Shown: piece after piece, positions 45,868 through 55,500 of the stretch
How the letters are laid out: each line of letters starts with the position of its first letter
Position numbering within the stretch: position 1 is the stretch's first letter
Source: an uncultured Paracoccaceae bacterium
Lineage (GTDB): Bacteria > Pseudomonadota > Alphaproteobacteria > Rhodobacterales > Rhodobacteraceae
Length of the DNA stretch: 64,000 bases
NCBI GenBank assembly: GCA_947499725.1
Contig: CANMPK010000003.1
Coordinates: forward strand, 310,001 to 374,000
Direction: 5' to 3'
The notes under the pieces: model-generated
What the model saw: the letters and a program-made list of their open reading frames with translations, nothing else
Told to the model about the DNA's origin: nothing
The model's database searches: none
Translations under genes and position numbers: made by a program

Positions 45868-46964
45868 TACGAAGCCTCCTTTTTACCGATGATGAGGAAA
45901 AGACGCTCGAGCGGCATCCGCACCATATTGTCCAAGGCGCCGGTGAACAGGATTACGAGGGCTTGGATCACGGTGATCAACTCACGCGGAATGCTTGTCC
46001 AAAGCGCGAGTTCCGCGCCACCTTGAGCAAGGAAGCCAAACAGCAAGGCTGCCATCAAAATCCCAATGGGGTGGTTACGGCCCATCAAGGCCACGGCAAT
46101 GCCCACGAAGCCCGCGCCTTCGGTGGAGTTTAGGATCAAACGTTCGGTTTCGCCCATGGTGGTGTTTACCGACATCATGCCCGCCAAAGCCCCTGATAGA
46201 AGCATTGCGACAACCGTGATCCTAAGCGGCGAGATGCCTGCATATTTCGCGGCGGTTTCGGATTTACCGAAGCTGCGGATGTCATATCCCAAACGGGTGC
46301 GCCAAATCAGAAGCCACACAAACACGCAGGCCAGAAGCGCCAAGAAGAATGTCACATTGGCAGGAGCGCCACGGAACATGCGGGAGCCTTCTGGTGCGAA
46401 CATCTCGTGGAAGTTGGGCAAGTGAACCGCTTCTGGGAAGGCCGCAGAGGCTGTGTCCATGGACCCCGTAGGGCGCAGGACTTCTACAAGCAAATAGCCC
46501 AACACGGAAAAGGCGATGTAGTTGAACATGATTGTGGTGATCACAACGTGGCTGCCGCGTTTGGCCTGCAAGTAAGCCGGAATAAAGGCCCATGCTGCGC
46601 CAAACAGGGCCGCGCCTGTGGATGCGCCTACAATCGCAAGGCTCCAATGTGGCCAAGGGATGTAAAGGCAAACAAGCGCAACACCCACACCACCGATCAT
46701 CGCCTGACCTTCGCCACCAATGTTAAACAGGCGCGCATGGAAAGCGACCGCAACGGCGAGGCCGGTAAAGATGTAGTTGGTGGTGTAATAAAGCGTATAC
46801 CCCCAACCTGCGCTGCGTTTCAGCGCACCATCCACCATCAGGTTAAAGGCCTCGATAGGATTTTCCCCAATACCCAGAATGACCAGCGCACTAAAGAAGG
46901 CCGCAAGAGCCAAGCTTAACAAAGGAACAAGCAGAGCATCTGCCCAGAGTGGCATTTTCCCCAT
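45867..46964 (-). CDS. ABC transporter permease, nucleoside (BMP) type
   Basis: The 365-residue permease has eight to ten helices and the FNIGGEGQAMIGG motif near residue 80. With the second permease it forms the transmembrane pore. Its start overlaps the end of the ATPase gene by 1 bp. Confidence 0.9.
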   Translation of the reverse strand: MGKMPLWADALLVPLLSLALAAFFSALVILGIGENPIEAFNLMVDGALKRSAGWGYTLYYTTNYIFTGLAVAVAFHARLFNIGGEGQAMIGGVGVALVCLYIPWPHWSLAIVGASTGAALFGAAWAFIPAYLQAKRGSHVVITTIMFNYIAFSVLGYLLVEVLRPTGSMDTASAAFPEAVHLPNFHEMFAPEGSRMFRGAPANVTFFLALLACVFVWLLIWRTRLGYDIRSFGKSETAAKYAGISPLRITVVAMLLSGALAGMMSVNTTMGETERLILNSTEGAGFVGIAVALMGRNHPIGILMAALLFGFLAQGGAELALWTSIPRELITVIQALVILFTGALDNMVRMPLERLFLIIGKKEAS

Positions 46965-48544
46965 TACGACGCCTCCTCGGTTACGCCAGCCATCAACAGG
47001 CCAAGTTCTTTTTCATTTGTTTCCGCCGCAACACGTTCGCCCATGATATGGCCGTCAAACATCACCGCAACGCGATCTGACAGAGACAAGATCTCCTCAA
47101 GTTCAACACTTACCAGCAAGATCGCCTTGCCTTGATCACGTAGCTTGATGATTTGATCATGAATGAACTCAATTGCGCCAATGTCTACGCCGCGCGTAGG
47201 TTGACCGATCAAAAGCAAATCTGGATTGCGTTCAATCTCGCGTGCCACAACGATCTTTTGTTGGTTGCCGCCAGAGAAGTTCTTTGCTGCCAGTTGCGGA
47301 TCAGGTGGACGTACGTCAAAGCGCTGCATTTGATCCGTGGCTTTGGCCAGAATGCCTTTGTTATCCATGAAAATACCGGCCTGATATTCTGGTTCATGGT
47401 GATAGCCAAAGACTGTGTTTTCCCAGGCGCTGAAATCCATGATCAGCCCTTCGCGTTGGCGATCTTCTGGCACATGGGCGATCCCCGCATGACGTCGGGA
47501 CATACCGTCGGCGCCTTTGCCCCGTAAAGGCAGCTCGGTGCCGTTCACGCGAATGGTGCCTGTGGCTTCAGCAAAACCGCCCAAAACTTCAAGCAATTCG
47601 GACTGACCATTACCGGCAACTCCTGCAATGCCGAGGATTTCTCCAGCGCGGACTTGCAGATCAATACCTTTGACGCGCGTTACGCCCTTGTCGTCTACAA
47701 CTTGCAGGTTCTCGATCTCTAGGATCGTGTCGCCCAGCGTGGCGGCTTCTTTGTCGACTTGCAGGAGAACCTTGCGGCCCACCATCAATTCAGCCAAGCC
47801 TTCTGGGCTGGTGTCTGCGGTCTGTACTGTGGCGGTCATTTCGCCGCGGCGCATCACGCTGACAGTATCTGTGTATTCCATGATCTCGCGCAGTTTATGC
47901 GTGATCAGAATGATGGTTTTTCCCTCGCTGCGCAGGCGATCCAAAATGCGGAACAGCTGATCTGCTTCCGCTGGGGTCAGAACGCCGGTTGGCTCATCCA
48001 AGATCAGAATATCGGCGCGGCGGTACAGTGCCTTTAGGATCTCAACGCGTTGTTGATGACCCACGCTTAGGTTTTCGATCAACGCATCCGGATCAACGTT
48101 CAGCTCGTATTCTTTCGCAAGCTGCGTCAGCTCTTTGCGTGCTTTGGACAGGGAAGGGCGCAACAGCGCGCCGTCTTCTGCGCCGAGAATGATATTCTCG
48201 AGCACAGTGAAATTCTCAACCAGTTTAAAGTGCTGGAACACCATGCCAATCCCCGCGGCAATCGCCGCTTGGCTATCGGGAATTAGGGTCTTTGTGCCAT
48301 GAATGAAAATCTCGCCTTTGTCAGCTTTGTAGAACCCGTAAAGGATTGACATCAAAGTCGACTTTCCCGCGCCGTTCTCTCCGATAATACCGTGGATCGT
48401 TCCCGGTCGAACTGAAATCGAGATATCTTTGTTGGCTTGAACGGGGCCAAAGGCTTTGGAAATTCCTTTTAGCTCTAAAGCCAAAGGGGCGTCAGCGGGA
48501 AGGGCGGCCATTGCTGGCCGCCCTGTATTCGGCGTTTCACTCAT
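46964..48544 (-). CDS. ABC transporter ATP-binding protein with two nucleotide-binding domains
   Basis: The 526-residue protein is two fused ATPase domains. The first has Walker A GENGAGKST and LSVGHQQRVEILKAL; the second has a degenerate loop GVAGNGQSE and FSGGNQQKIVVAREI with LIGQPTRGVD as Walker B. This is the sugar/nucleoside CUT2-type arrangement and resembles NupO. It follows the binding-protein gene by 7 bp and is translated with the permeases. Confidence 0.92.
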   Translation of the reverse strand: MSETPNTGRPAMAALPADAPLALELKGISKAFGPVQANKDISISVRPGTIHGIIGENGAGKSTLMSILYGFYKADKGEIFIHGTKTLIPDSQAAIAAGIGMVFQHFKLVENFTVLENIILGAEDGALLRPSLSKARKELTQLAKEYELNVDPDALIENLSVGHQQRVEILKALYRRADILILDEPTGVLTPAEADQLFRILDRLRSEGKTIILITHKLREIMEYTDTVSVMRRGEMTATVQTADTSPEGLAELMVGRKVLLQVDKEAATLGDTILEIENLQVVDDKGVTRVKGIDLQVRAGEILGIAGVAGNGQSELLEVLGGFAEATGTIRVNGTELPLRGKGADGMSRRHAGIAHVPEDRQREGLIMDFSAWENTVFGYHHEPEYQAGIFMDNKGILAKATDQMQRFDVRPPDPQLAAKNFSGGNQQKIVVAREIERNPDLLLIGQPTRGVDIGAIEFIHDQIIKLRDQGKAILLVSVELEEILSLSDRVAVMFDGHIMGERVAAETNEKELGLLMAGVTEEAS

Positions 48545-48551
48545 GTGTGGA

Positions 48552-49547
48552 TCAGAAGTCCAGAACTGAGCAAGCTTCTGCGTCAGCGTAGTTTTCTACG
48601 ACAACATCACCCGCGATGATTGCGGCAGATGCTGCGTCAACCGCGGCTGTCATTTCCGCTGTTACGATAGGCGCGTTGTTGTCGTCCATCGCAACGCCAA
48701 CACCTTCGGCTGCCAGGTTCAGGTTTTTAAAGCCTGTTTCCAGATCTGCACCAGCTGTCAAAGCGTTGTAAACCGCAACGTCTACGCGCTTCAGCATGGA
48801 TGTTAGAACTTTGCCTGGGTGCAGGTGGTTCTGGTTGGAGTCAACGCCGATAGACAGGATGCCTTCGTCCGCTGCGACTTGCAGAACACCAACACCAGTA
48901 CCGCCGGCTGCTGCGAAGATAACGTCCGCACCGCCAGAGATTTGCGCTTTGGTCAGCTCGCCGCCTTTTACAGGGTCGTTCCATGCTTCAGGTGTGGAAC
49001 CTGTCATGTTGGAAATCACGGTCGCATCTGGGTTCACAGACTTCACGCCTTGCGCATAGCCACACGCGAATTTGCGGATCAGAGGGATGTCCATGCCGCC
49101 GATAAAGCCAACAGTACCGGATTCAGACGCTTCTGCGGCCATGACGCCCGCCAGATAAGAGCCTTCGTGCTCAGCAAAGCTGATTGTCAGAACGTTTGGC
49201 AGGTTCGCCCAACCGTCGATGTTCACGAATTTTGTGTCAGGGTAGTCTGGCGCAACGGTTTCGATTGGCGTTGTCATGGCAAAGCCCATGGTCACAATCG
49301 GGTTTGCACCCGCTTCTGCAAAGCGGCGCAGTGCTTGTTCACGCTGTGCTTCGGATTGCAGTTCGATTTCCAGATACTTGCCACCGGTTTCTTCGGCCCA
49401 ACGCTGCGCGCCGTTATAGCCCGCTTCGTTAAAAGATTTGTCGAACTTACCGCCAAGGTCAAAGATTACGGCAGGCTCTGCAGCGGCTGCACCAGCGGTC
49501 ATCGCGATGGCAGCGGCAGCGCCCATCAATGTTTTCATCAGGGTCAT
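48552..49547 (-). CDS. BMP-family substrate-binding protein
   Basis: The 331-residue periplasmic protein has a Sec signal peptide (GAAAAIAMTAGAAAA) and the BMP fold with VIFDLGGKFDKSFNEAGYNG near residue 28 and FAEHEGSYLAG near 130. In other bacteria such proteins bind purine nucleosides. deoD elsewhere in the window would fit nucleoside use. It is the first gene of the four-gene transporter. Confidence 0.92.
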   Translation of the reverse strand: MTLMKTLMGAAAAIAMTAGAAAAEPAVIFDLGGKFDKSFNEAGYNGAQRWAEETGGKYLEIELQSEAQREQALRRFAEAGANPIVTMGFAMTTPIETVAPDYPDTKFVNIDGWANLPNVLTISFAEHEGSYLAGVMAAEASESGTVGFIGGMDIPLIRKFACGYAQGVKSVNPDATVISNMTGSTPEAWNDPVKGGELTKAQISGGADVIFAAAGGTGVGVLQVAADEGILSIGVDSNQNHLHPGKVLTSMLKRVDVAVYNALTAGADLETGFKNLNLAAEGVGVAMDDNNAPIVTAEMTAAVDAASAAIIAGDVVVENYADAEACSVLDF

Positions 49548-49644
49548 TTTTGTCTCCCAAGGTTTATTTGGCCCAGCCTATCCCTCACGCTGGGTTGCGA
49601 TCATTTTTGATCAATGTGCAAATTTGGCCGGAGTGACACGGGAG

Positions 49645-49664
49645 GGTCAACCGGTTTTTTGACC
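49645..49664. promoter_or_regulatory. GGTCAA/TTGACC inverted repeat upstream of the BMP operon
   Basis: GGTCAA (49645-49650) and TTGACC (49659-49664) are inverted repeats with an 8-nt spacer, 98 bp upstream of the binding-protein start. The half-sites are like those of RutR-type regulators but in the opposite arrangement. A second inverted pair, GATCAnnnnTGATC-like, lies closer at 49599-49612. Confidence 0.4.
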
Positions 49665-49696
49665 AATTGGGCGAGTTTTGCCTAAGGAATGGGCAG

Positions 49697-50110
49697 CTAA
49701 ATTAGGTTTCGGGTAAGGATTAGGGCATCCGCAGCGGGGCCCTCTGGGCGTGGGTAATAGGATTTGCGCACAGAGGTCTGGTCATATCCATCTGAAATAT
49801 AAAGATTAATCGCTGGGGCGTTGTCCTGTGCAACTTCTAAGAAGCACTGTGATGCACCGCGTTTTAACGCTTCTTGATGATATGCGGTCAGCAGAGTTTG
49901 CCCAATCCCTTGGCGCTGAAAATTTGGGAGAACAGCGATTGTAAGCAGCTCACTTTCGCCGGCGATGGCACGCCCAAAGGCAAAGCCTTTTGAGTCGCCG
50001 ACGCAAAAGCAGAACTTTTGATCCAGAAGCGCACGAAATTCTTGCGATTCCCATGGGCGAGAATCGGTGAAGGCTGCTTTGTGTATGGCGGCCAGCGCGT
50101 CAGGGGTCAT
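49697..50110 (-). CDS. rimI: GNAT acetyltransferase, RimI-like
   Basis: The 137-residue N-acetyltransferase has the acetyl-CoA-binding QRQGIGQTLL near residue 68 and the family's NAPAINLY segment near 100. Adjacent to tsaB with a 4-bp overlap, it is probably the ribosomal protein S18-alanine acetyltransferase. GNAT family function is broad, so moderate certainty for RimI. Confidence 0.8.
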   Translation of the reverse strand: MTPDALAAIHKAAFTDSRPWESQEFRALLDQKFCFCVGDSKGFAFGRAIAGESELLTIAVLPNFQRQGIGQTLLTAYHQEALKRGASQCFLEVAQDNAPAINLYISDGYDQTSVRKSYYPRPEGPAADALILTRNLI

Positions 50111-50682
50111 AGGATCTTGGGGGGCAGGTCGCGTGATGGAGCCGCGTCGGCAGCGCGAATATACATCGGAGCAGGGCGGCTGGCCTCGGTTGACTGCGCC
50201 GCGCGCTTAGCGATGTTTTCAGCTAAAATGCGCGCTGATGGCGGCATGACAATCGGGCGGTCTGTGTCGAATGGGCCCTGCGTTAGAAACGGCGCCTGTG
50301 CACGGTCATCTACGTAGACTTGGTCGCGCGGGGCAGGGACAATACCAACCGCGTTATCATCTGCGCCCAGCAGGCTTGCTTGGAACGTAGACACCCCAAC
50401 CGCTGGAATGCCCAGCCCCAAGGCCAATCCACGCGCGGCAGATACGGAAATGCGAATACCGGTGAAGTTACCAGGCCCAATGCCAACACCAATTTTGGTT
50501 AAATCGGACCAAGCCACATCATGGCGTTGCAACAGCCCCTCGAGCAAAGGCATCAAGGCTTCGGCCTGTCCGCGTGTCATGTCTTGTTGAAGGCTTTCAA
50601 CAATCTCATCACCACGCAGCAAAGCGGCCGCGCAATGCGCGGCCGATGTGTCAAACCCAAGAACGAACGGTTTACATGTCAA
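50107..50682 (-). CDS. tsaB: tRNA threonylcarbamoyladenosine synthesis protein TsaB
   Basis: The 191-residue protein has FDTSAAHCAAAL at the start and the GIGPGNFTGIRISV segment near residue 67 typical of TsaB, which partners TsaD in making the t6A base of ANN-reading tRNAs. The start is TTG at 50682, with GAGG upstream, overlapping the nfu stop by 11 bp. Confidence 0.9.
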   Translation of the reverse strand: MTCKPFVLGFDTSAAHCAAALLRGDEIVESLQQDMTRGQAEALMPLLEGLLQRHDVAWSDLTKIGVGIGPGNFTGIRISVSAARGLALGLGIPAVGVSTFQASLLGADDNAVGIVPAPRDQVYVDDRAQAPFLTQGPFDTDRPIVMPPSARILAENIAKRAAQSTEASRPAPMYIRAADAAPSRDLPPKIL

Positions 50683-51235
50683 CCGGACGTACCTCTGTGA
50701 CTTCAGGGATGTAATGGCGCAGCAAGTTTTCGATGCCCATTTTCAGGGTCACTGTCGAAGACGGGCAGCCCGCGCAAGCGCCTTGCATGTGCAGATACAC
50801 AACGCCGCGCTCGAAGCCGTGGAACGTAATATCGCCACCATCTTGCGCAACGGCAGGGCGTACGCGTGTGTCCAGCAGTTCTTTGATCTGGTCTACGATT
50901 TCACCATCTTCGCCGTCATGTGCCGCGTGGCCAGAAGGCGCAGTTGCTTCGCTTGCCAGAACCGGCTTGCCGGATTGGAAATGCTCCATGATTACGCCCA
51001 AGATGGACGGTTTCATGTGATCCCACTCAACGCCATCTGCTTTGGTGACAGTCACGAAGTCATGGCCGAAGAACACGCCGGTGACGCCTTCGATGCCGAA
51101 AATGCTCGACGCCAGCGGGGAGTTTTCCGCGCTGCTTGAACTTGGGAAATCCGCTGTGCCCGCTGACAATACCGTTTGTCCTGGCAAAAACTTCAGCGTT
51201 GCAGGGTTCGGAGTAGATTCAGTTTGAATAAACAT
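50672..51235 (-). CDS. nfu: NifU-like iron-sulfur scaffold protein (Nfu)
   Basis: The 187-residue protein has an N-terminal Nfu domain (IQTESTPNPATLKFLPGQ) and a C-terminal NifU domain with the cluster-binding GACAGCPSS (Cys154, Cys157). It transfers Fe-S clusters to client proteins. The ATG at 51235 has AAAGG upstream; an earlier in-frame start adds five residues without gain. Downstream on the minus strand is tsaB, and upstream usp. Confidence 0.92.
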   Translation of the reverse strand: MFIQTESTPNPATLKFLPGQTVLSAGTADFPSSSSAENSPLASSIFGIEGVTGVFFGHDFVTVTKADGVEWDHMKPSILGVIMEHFQSGKPVLASEATAPSGHAAHDGEDGEIVDQIKELLDTRVRPAVAQDGGDITFHGFERGVVYLHMQGACAGCPSSTVTLKMGIENLLRHYIPEVTEVRPVDM

Positions 51236-51333
51236 CAGCAGGCCTTTCATGTCTGACCATGGATATGCGACCCGCGAGGCGGGCTGTCAAGGTTTAGAAT
51301 AGTTCTAAGACTTATGAAGGCCTAAGGAAAGCC
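51236..51333 (-). promoter_or_regulatory. nfu leader with candidate promoter
   Basis: On the minus strand TTGACA occurs at 51289-51284 and CATATC about 17 bp on, a plausible -35/-10 pair for the housekeeping sigma factor, with a CCCGC/GCGGG hairpin (51271-51283) in the spacer. The -10 match is only moderate. Confidence 0.3.
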
Positions 51334-51789
51334 TTATGTGATAGCCTCTAGGCGTTCTTTTGAAAGATCACCTGGCACAATGGTTACGGGAATCGGGAAG
51401 GATCCAGCATTGCGCGCCATCTGCGAGACAAGCGGACCGGGGCCGGATTTATCGGTGCCAGCCCCGAGAACCAAAACGCCAACTTCTGCGTCTTCTTGGA
51501 TTTGCGCCAAAATTTCAGTCAGCGGTTCGCCTTCACGGATCACCAATTCAGGGTCCACATTCTGGCGGTCTCTCATCCACTTGGCGAAGACTTCGAAATG
51601 CACTTCGATCCGCTCACGCGCTTCTTGGCGCATGATGTCGCCCACACCAATCCAGTGATTGAATTCTTCCGGAGGGATTACAGCCACGATTTCAACACCG
51701 CCGCCCGTATTCGCAGCCCGCATCGCTGCAAACCGCATGGCATTCAGACATTCTCTGCTGTCATCCAGCACGACCATAAACTTGCGCAT
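51334..51789 (-). CDS. universal stress protein, UspA family
   Basis: The 151-residue cytoplasmic protein has the conserved C-terminal LVLGAGTD region and PVTIVPG end of the Usp fold, with an N-terminal MVVLDDSRECLNA. AGGAGG precedes the ATG at 51789. It is a separate transcript from nfu. Such proteins bind ATP or nucleotides in some family members; no target is known. Confidence 0.9.
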   Translation of the reverse strand: MRKFMVVLDDSRECLNAMRFAAMRAANTGGGVEIVAVIPPEEFNHWIGVGDIMRQEARERIEVHFEVFAKWMRDRQNVDPELVIREGEPLTEILAQIQEDAEVGVLVLGAGTDKSGPGPLVSQMARNAGSFPIPVTIVPGDLSKERLEAIT

Positions 51790-52048
51790 GATATCGCCTC
51801 CTGAGATGCATCATGGCGTATGCTGTAACAGAGGGCAACGATTGAAATAAGTCAGCCCTTAAAAACAGAAATTGCCCAAGAGCGAGGCTCTGAGGCAGAC
51901 ACTTCTGAAATATAAATCGGCCGAAGCCAAAAGGTCTTAAGCGGCTTGAACTCGGGGAAGGCAAGCCAGCGGGTTTGTCACGATCAAGCGACAACCTTAA
52001 CGTGAAGGAGAATTGTTTCAGGATTACGACAGCCCGAAGGATCGCAAT
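51790..52048. other. region between usp and trpS
   Basis: About 260 bp without a credible gene. It should include the usp promoter. TTGTC and GACAA (51975-51994) form a weak inverted repeat. A long frame on the minus strand crosses the stretch but has no family match, biased composition and no ribosome site. Confidence 0.4.
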
Positions 52049-52073
52049 AAAAAGGGCGCAGAAACCTGCGCCC
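52049..52073 (-). terminator. Rho-independent terminator behind trpS
   Basis: GGGCGCAG (52054-52061) pairs with CTGCGCCC (52066-52073) around AAAC, and TTTTT follows on the minus strand (52053-52049). It lies 28 bp after the trpS stop. Confidence 0.85.
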
Positions 52074-52100
52074 GATCTATCTAATTCTGGGTATGCGGGG

Positions 52101-53132
52101 TTACCCGACCATGCCAACGATCTTGTAAGTTTCTTTCAAAATCGGCGTAGCAATATCGCGTGCTTGCGCCGCACCCTTTGCCAAAATCGCATCGATCTGG
52201 CTGGTGTCTGCCATTAGGCGCGTCATCTCGGAAGAGATCGGCGACAGTTTTTCGACAGCCAATTCCGCCAACATCGGTTTGAATTCAGAGAATTGCTTGC
52301 CACCAACATCTGCCAACACTTGATCGACGCTTTGTTCGTTCAAAGCCGCATAGATATTGACCAAGTTACGCGCCTCTGGGCGATCTTCCAGACCTTTGGC
52401 TTCAGAAGGTAGACCCTCTGGGTCTGTTTTGGCTTTGCGGATCTTCTTGGCGATCGTGTCGCTGTCATCACGCAGGTTGATGCGAGACGCATCAGATGGG
52501 TCAGACTTGGACATCTTCTTAGAACCATCACGCAAAGACATAACGCGTGTTGCGGTCCCTTCGATCACAGGTTCCGGGATTGGGAAGAAATCAACGCCAT
52601 AGTCGTGATTGAACTTGGTCGCGATATCGCGTGTCAGTTCAACGTGTTGTTTCTGATCTTCGCCAACCGGCACATGTGTTGCGTGATACAGTAGAATATC
52701 AGCAGCCATCAGGGCAGGGTAGGCAAACAGACCCAAAGACGCATTTTGCGAATTCTTACCCGCTTTGTCTTTCCATTGCGTCATACGCTGCATCCAGCCC
52801 ATGCGGGCGACGCAGTTAAACACCCAACCCAATTGCGCATGTTCTGGCACTTGGGATTGGTTGAACAGAATGGACTTTTCAGGATCAAGGCCAGAGGCGA
52901 TGTAGCCCGCGCACAGCTCGTACGTCGCGTGGCGTAGTTTTTCTGGGTCTTGCCAGACGGTGATCGCGTGTTGGTCGACCATACAATAGATCGATTGAAC
53001 ACCTGTATCCTGTGTATCCACAAAACGCTTCATCGCGCCGAGGTAATTGCCAAGGGTCAGGCCGCCAGAAGGCTGGATGCCGGAAAAGACCCGAGGGGTA
53101 AAAGCAGAGGACGTTTGGACCGCCTCGTTCAT
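52101..53132 (-). CDS. trpS: tryptophanyl-tRNA synthetase
   Basis: The 343-residue class I enzyme charges tRNA-Trp. It has the ATP-site motif [13 protein letters not shown] (HIGH-type) near residue 20 and KMSKSDPSD near residue 200. ATG at 53132 has GGAG 8 nt upstream; a frame extending 46 residues further is unsupported. It diverges from the rhomboid-like gene with 73 bp between starts. Confidence 0.95.
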   Translation of the reverse strand: MNEAVQTSSAFTPRVFSGIQPSGGLTLGNYLGAMKRFVDTQDTGVQSIYCMVDQHAITVWQDPEKLRHATYELCAGYIASGLDPEKSILFNQSQVPEHAQLGWVFNCVARMGWMQRMTQWKDKAGKNSQNASLGLFAYPALMAADILLYHATHVPVGEDQKQHVELTRDIATKFNHDYGVDFFPIPEPVIEGTATRVMSLRDGSKKMSKSDPSDASRINLRDDSDTIAKKIRKAKTDPEGLPSEAKGLEDRPEARNLVNIYAALNEQSVDQVLADVGGKQFSEFKPMLAELAVEKLSPISSEMTRLMADTSQIDAILAKGAAQARDIATPILKETYKIVGMVG

Positions 53133-53205
53133 ATCAGATACTCCGTCTGGAATTTGTTGCCTGCATGGCTTACCCATGCGCTTAAATGCCGTCAAGGAGT
53201 GCGCC

Positions 53206-53892
53206 ATGTCAGAGCAGCCCAACACCAGCCCGTTTAACGCCATCCCCCCCGTGATTGCCGCTTTGGCCATTGTGATTATCGGAATCGAAGTTGTGTTCTA
53301 CTTAGGTAGCACGGGCCTTGTGGGCGGCCCGCAGGCGATTGGTTGGCGCTTGTCTGCGGTGCAAAGCTACGCATTCTCTCCGGATATCTTTGCGTGGATG
53401 CTACAAAGCGGAAGTTGGCCTGCCGAGCATCTGCTGCGCACTGTGAGCTATTTGTTTTTGCACGGCGGCTTTACCCATGCGCTGTTTGGCGCTGTGATTG
53501 TTTTGGCTTTGGGCAAAATGGTGGGCGAGATTTTTCATCCGCTGGCCGTTGTTGCTGTGTTCTTGATCTCTGGCGCCGCTGGCGCGATCGTTTATACGCT
53601 GGTTTGGCCTGATCCAACGACTTTGCTTGGTGCCTATCCTGGGGCTTATGGTTTTATTGGCGCGTATACGTTTCTGATGTGGACGCAATTGCGCATGTTG
53701 GGTGAAAACCAAAACAAAGCCTTCACGCTGATCGCAATGCTTTTGGGGATTCAGCTTCTGTTTGGTGCGTTGTTTGGCGGCACGGGCGACTGGCTGGCAG
53801 ACCTTACCGGGTTTGTTGTAGGCTTCTTGCTGTCGTTTTTGTTTGTGCCAGGTGGCTGGACGCGGCTGCGCGAGATGATGCGGCGCGATTAA
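53206..53892 (+). CDS. rhomboid-family membrane protein lacking catalytic residues
   Basis: The 228-residue protein has six to seven hydrophobic helices and the rhomboid-like layout: [12 protein letters not shown] in helix 2 and [11 protein letters not shown] in the expected active-site helix. Active rhomboids need GxSG, a later His and a helix-2 Asn. Here the Ser position is Tyr148, the His position is Asp199 and the Asn position is Gly95, so it should not cleave. The ATG at 53206 has AAGGAG 6 nt upstream. Repeat C follows. It may act as a pseudoprotease. Confidence 0.8.
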   Translation: MSEQPNTSPFNAIPPVIAALAIVIIGIEVVFYLGSTGLVGGPQAIGWRLSAVQSYAFSPDIFAWMLQSGSWPAEHLLRTVSYLFLHGGFTHALFGAVIVLALGKMVGEIFHPLAVVAVFLISGAAGAIVYTLVWPDPTTLLGAYPGAYGFIGAYTFLMWTQLRMLGENQNKAFTLIAMLLGIQLLFGALFGGTGDWLADLTGFVVGFLLSFLFVPGGWTRLREMMRRD

Positions 53893-53897
53893 TACAG

Positions 53898-53962
53898 GTG
53901 GGGAAAGGGCTTTGCCCCTCGCCCTGACGGGCTCACCCCAAGGTATTTCGGTCAAGAAAAAG
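53898..53962 (+). repeat. dispersed 3'-end repeat, copy C
   Basis: A GC-rich imperfect hairpin region (GGGGAAAGGGCTTTGCCCC, 53900-53918) is followed by GGTATTTCGGTCAAGAAAAA at 53942-53961. Copies A and B share the layout. It lies between the rhomboid-like gene (plus) and convergent murJ (minus), whose transcript would see T-rich CTTTTTCTT. Confidence 0.6.
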
Positions 53963-53964
53963 AA

Positions 53965-55500
53965 TTAGCGTCCTGCGCGTAGGATATCTTTGAGCTTGAA
54001 GGCCCCAAGGATCTGGCCTGCGAAGGCATAGCTGGCGCCGCCGAGCACGACCAGACCGGTCAACGCGAGATAGCGAATGTGGTCTGCGAAAAGCGCGGAT
54101 TGCATGAGCGTAGCGCCAGCGAACAGGGCCGCGCCCATCAGCACGGAAGCGAAACAAATGCGGATGATACGTGTGTTGAAGCGCGTATCGAACCGCGCGA
54201 CCTCACCAAAAGCGCGGGCTTTGTAGGCAAGGAGCCCGACCATGACCCAGCCAGCGACCGTGGTAGCAATCGCAGGGGCGAGCCAGCCAGCCCATACATG
54301 CAAGCCAAAGGCCAGAGCGGCATTCACCACCATCGAGATCAGTGCATAGCGGAAGGGTGTTTTGGTATCTTCGCGCGCGAAATAAAGCGGCTGGACCAAT
54401 TTCTGCAAAACGAAAGCAGGCAATCCTAAGCCATAGATGGCAACCGCCCAAGCAATCGCTTGCGCGTCCGCAGCGCTGGTCGCGCCGCGCTCGTACATGA
54501 CAGAGACAAGCGGTAAAGGGATCACCAGCAGCGCAATTGCGCTTGGCAAGGTCAACGCCATCGCAAACTCCGCTGCGCGAGAATAAGCGTTGCGCGCACC
54601 CACATCGTCGCCTGCTTTTAGGCGGCGTGACAAATCAGGCAATAAAACGATCCCAATTGCGATACCAATCACCCCAAGTGGCAGTTGGTAAAGACGGTCT
54701 GCAGCAAAGAGCCACCCGATTGCGCCTTCGGTGCGCGAAGCCACCAATTGCCCCACCACCAAATTGATCTGCATGACCCCAGACGCGAGGGCGGCTGGGA
54801 CTGCGACTGTAACCAGACGCGACATATCAGGCGACCAGCGCGGACGGGCTGGTCGAATAGAAATGCCGGCTTTTGCGGCCGCATACCAAACCAAAGCAAG
54901 TTGCGCGATGCCCGCGAAGGGAATGGTCCAGATCAGCCAAAGAATGATCTCTTGGCCCAAAATGGCACCAACAGCCATCGCTGTGACTGCAAAGATATTC
55001 AACAACACGGGTGCGGCGGCGGCCACGGCAAATCGGCCTGTGGCGTTCAGGATGCCCGAGAACAATGCCGCCAGCGACATGCAAACGATGTAAGGGAAAG
55101 CGATGCGCCCATAGCCAACCGTCAGGTCAAAGCGTTCATCGCCATAAAAGCCTTCGGCCGTCAACCAAACGAAAGCTGGCATAAACACCATTGCCAGCCC
55201 CGTTAAGGCCAGCACGCAAGCCGCCAGACCATTAAAGGCCTGTTGGGCAAACCCCTGAGGGTCTTCATCCGCTTGAAGCTTCTTGGAGAACATCGGAACA
55301 AAGGCGGCGTTGAAGGCGCCTTCTGCAAAGAAGCGGCGGAACATGTTTGGCAGCCGGAAAGCCGCCACAAACGCATCGAGCGCCACGCCGGGGCCAATGA
55401 AATTCAGGATCATGATCTCGCGCGCAAATCCAAGAATGCGGCTTAGCAGGGTCCAGAACCCTACTGTCATAAACCCTTTCATCAGCCGGATGGGCTTCAT
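53965..55500 (-). CDS. murJ: lipid II flippase MurJ
   Basis: The 511-residue protein has about 14 membrane helices and the family's Arg-rich MFRRFFAEGAFNAAFVPMF near residue 55, matching MurJ/MviN, which moves lipid II across the inner membrane for peptidoglycan synthesis. It overlaps the glnD stop by 4 bp, so the two are coupled. Confidence 0.93.
   Translation of the reverse strand: MKPIRLMKGFMTVGFWTLLSRILGFAREIMILNFIGPGVALDAFVAAFRLPNMFRRFFAEGAFNAAFVPMFSKKLQADEDPQGFAQQAFNGLAACVLALTGLAMVFMPAFVWLTAEGFYGDERFDLTVGYGRIAFPYIVCMSLAALFSGILNATGRFAVAAAAPVLLNIFAVTAMAVGAILGQEIILWLIWTIPFAGIAQLALVWYAAAKAGISIRPARPRWSPDMSRLVTVAVPAALASGVMQINLVVGQLVASRTEGAIGWLFAADRLYQLPLGVIGIAIGIVLLPDLSRRLKAGDDVGARNAYSRAAEFAMALTLPSAIALLVIPLPLVSVMYERGATSAADAQAIAWAVAIYGLGLPAFVLQKLVQPLYFAREDTKTPFRYALISMVVNAALAFGLHVWAGWLAPAIATTVAGWVMVGLLAYKARAFGEVARFDTRFNTRIIRICFASVLMGAALFAGATLMQSALFADHIRYLALTGLVVLGGASYAFAGQILGAFKLKDILRAGR

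Noticed and set aside
51975-51987. FNR-like TTG...CAA site near usp
   Set aside because: The half-sites are 13 bp in total rather than the 14 of the consensus and match poorly.
51761-52117. 118-residue frame between usp and trpS
   Set aside because: No ribosome site, no family similarity and it overlaps the trpS terminator and the usp 5' end.
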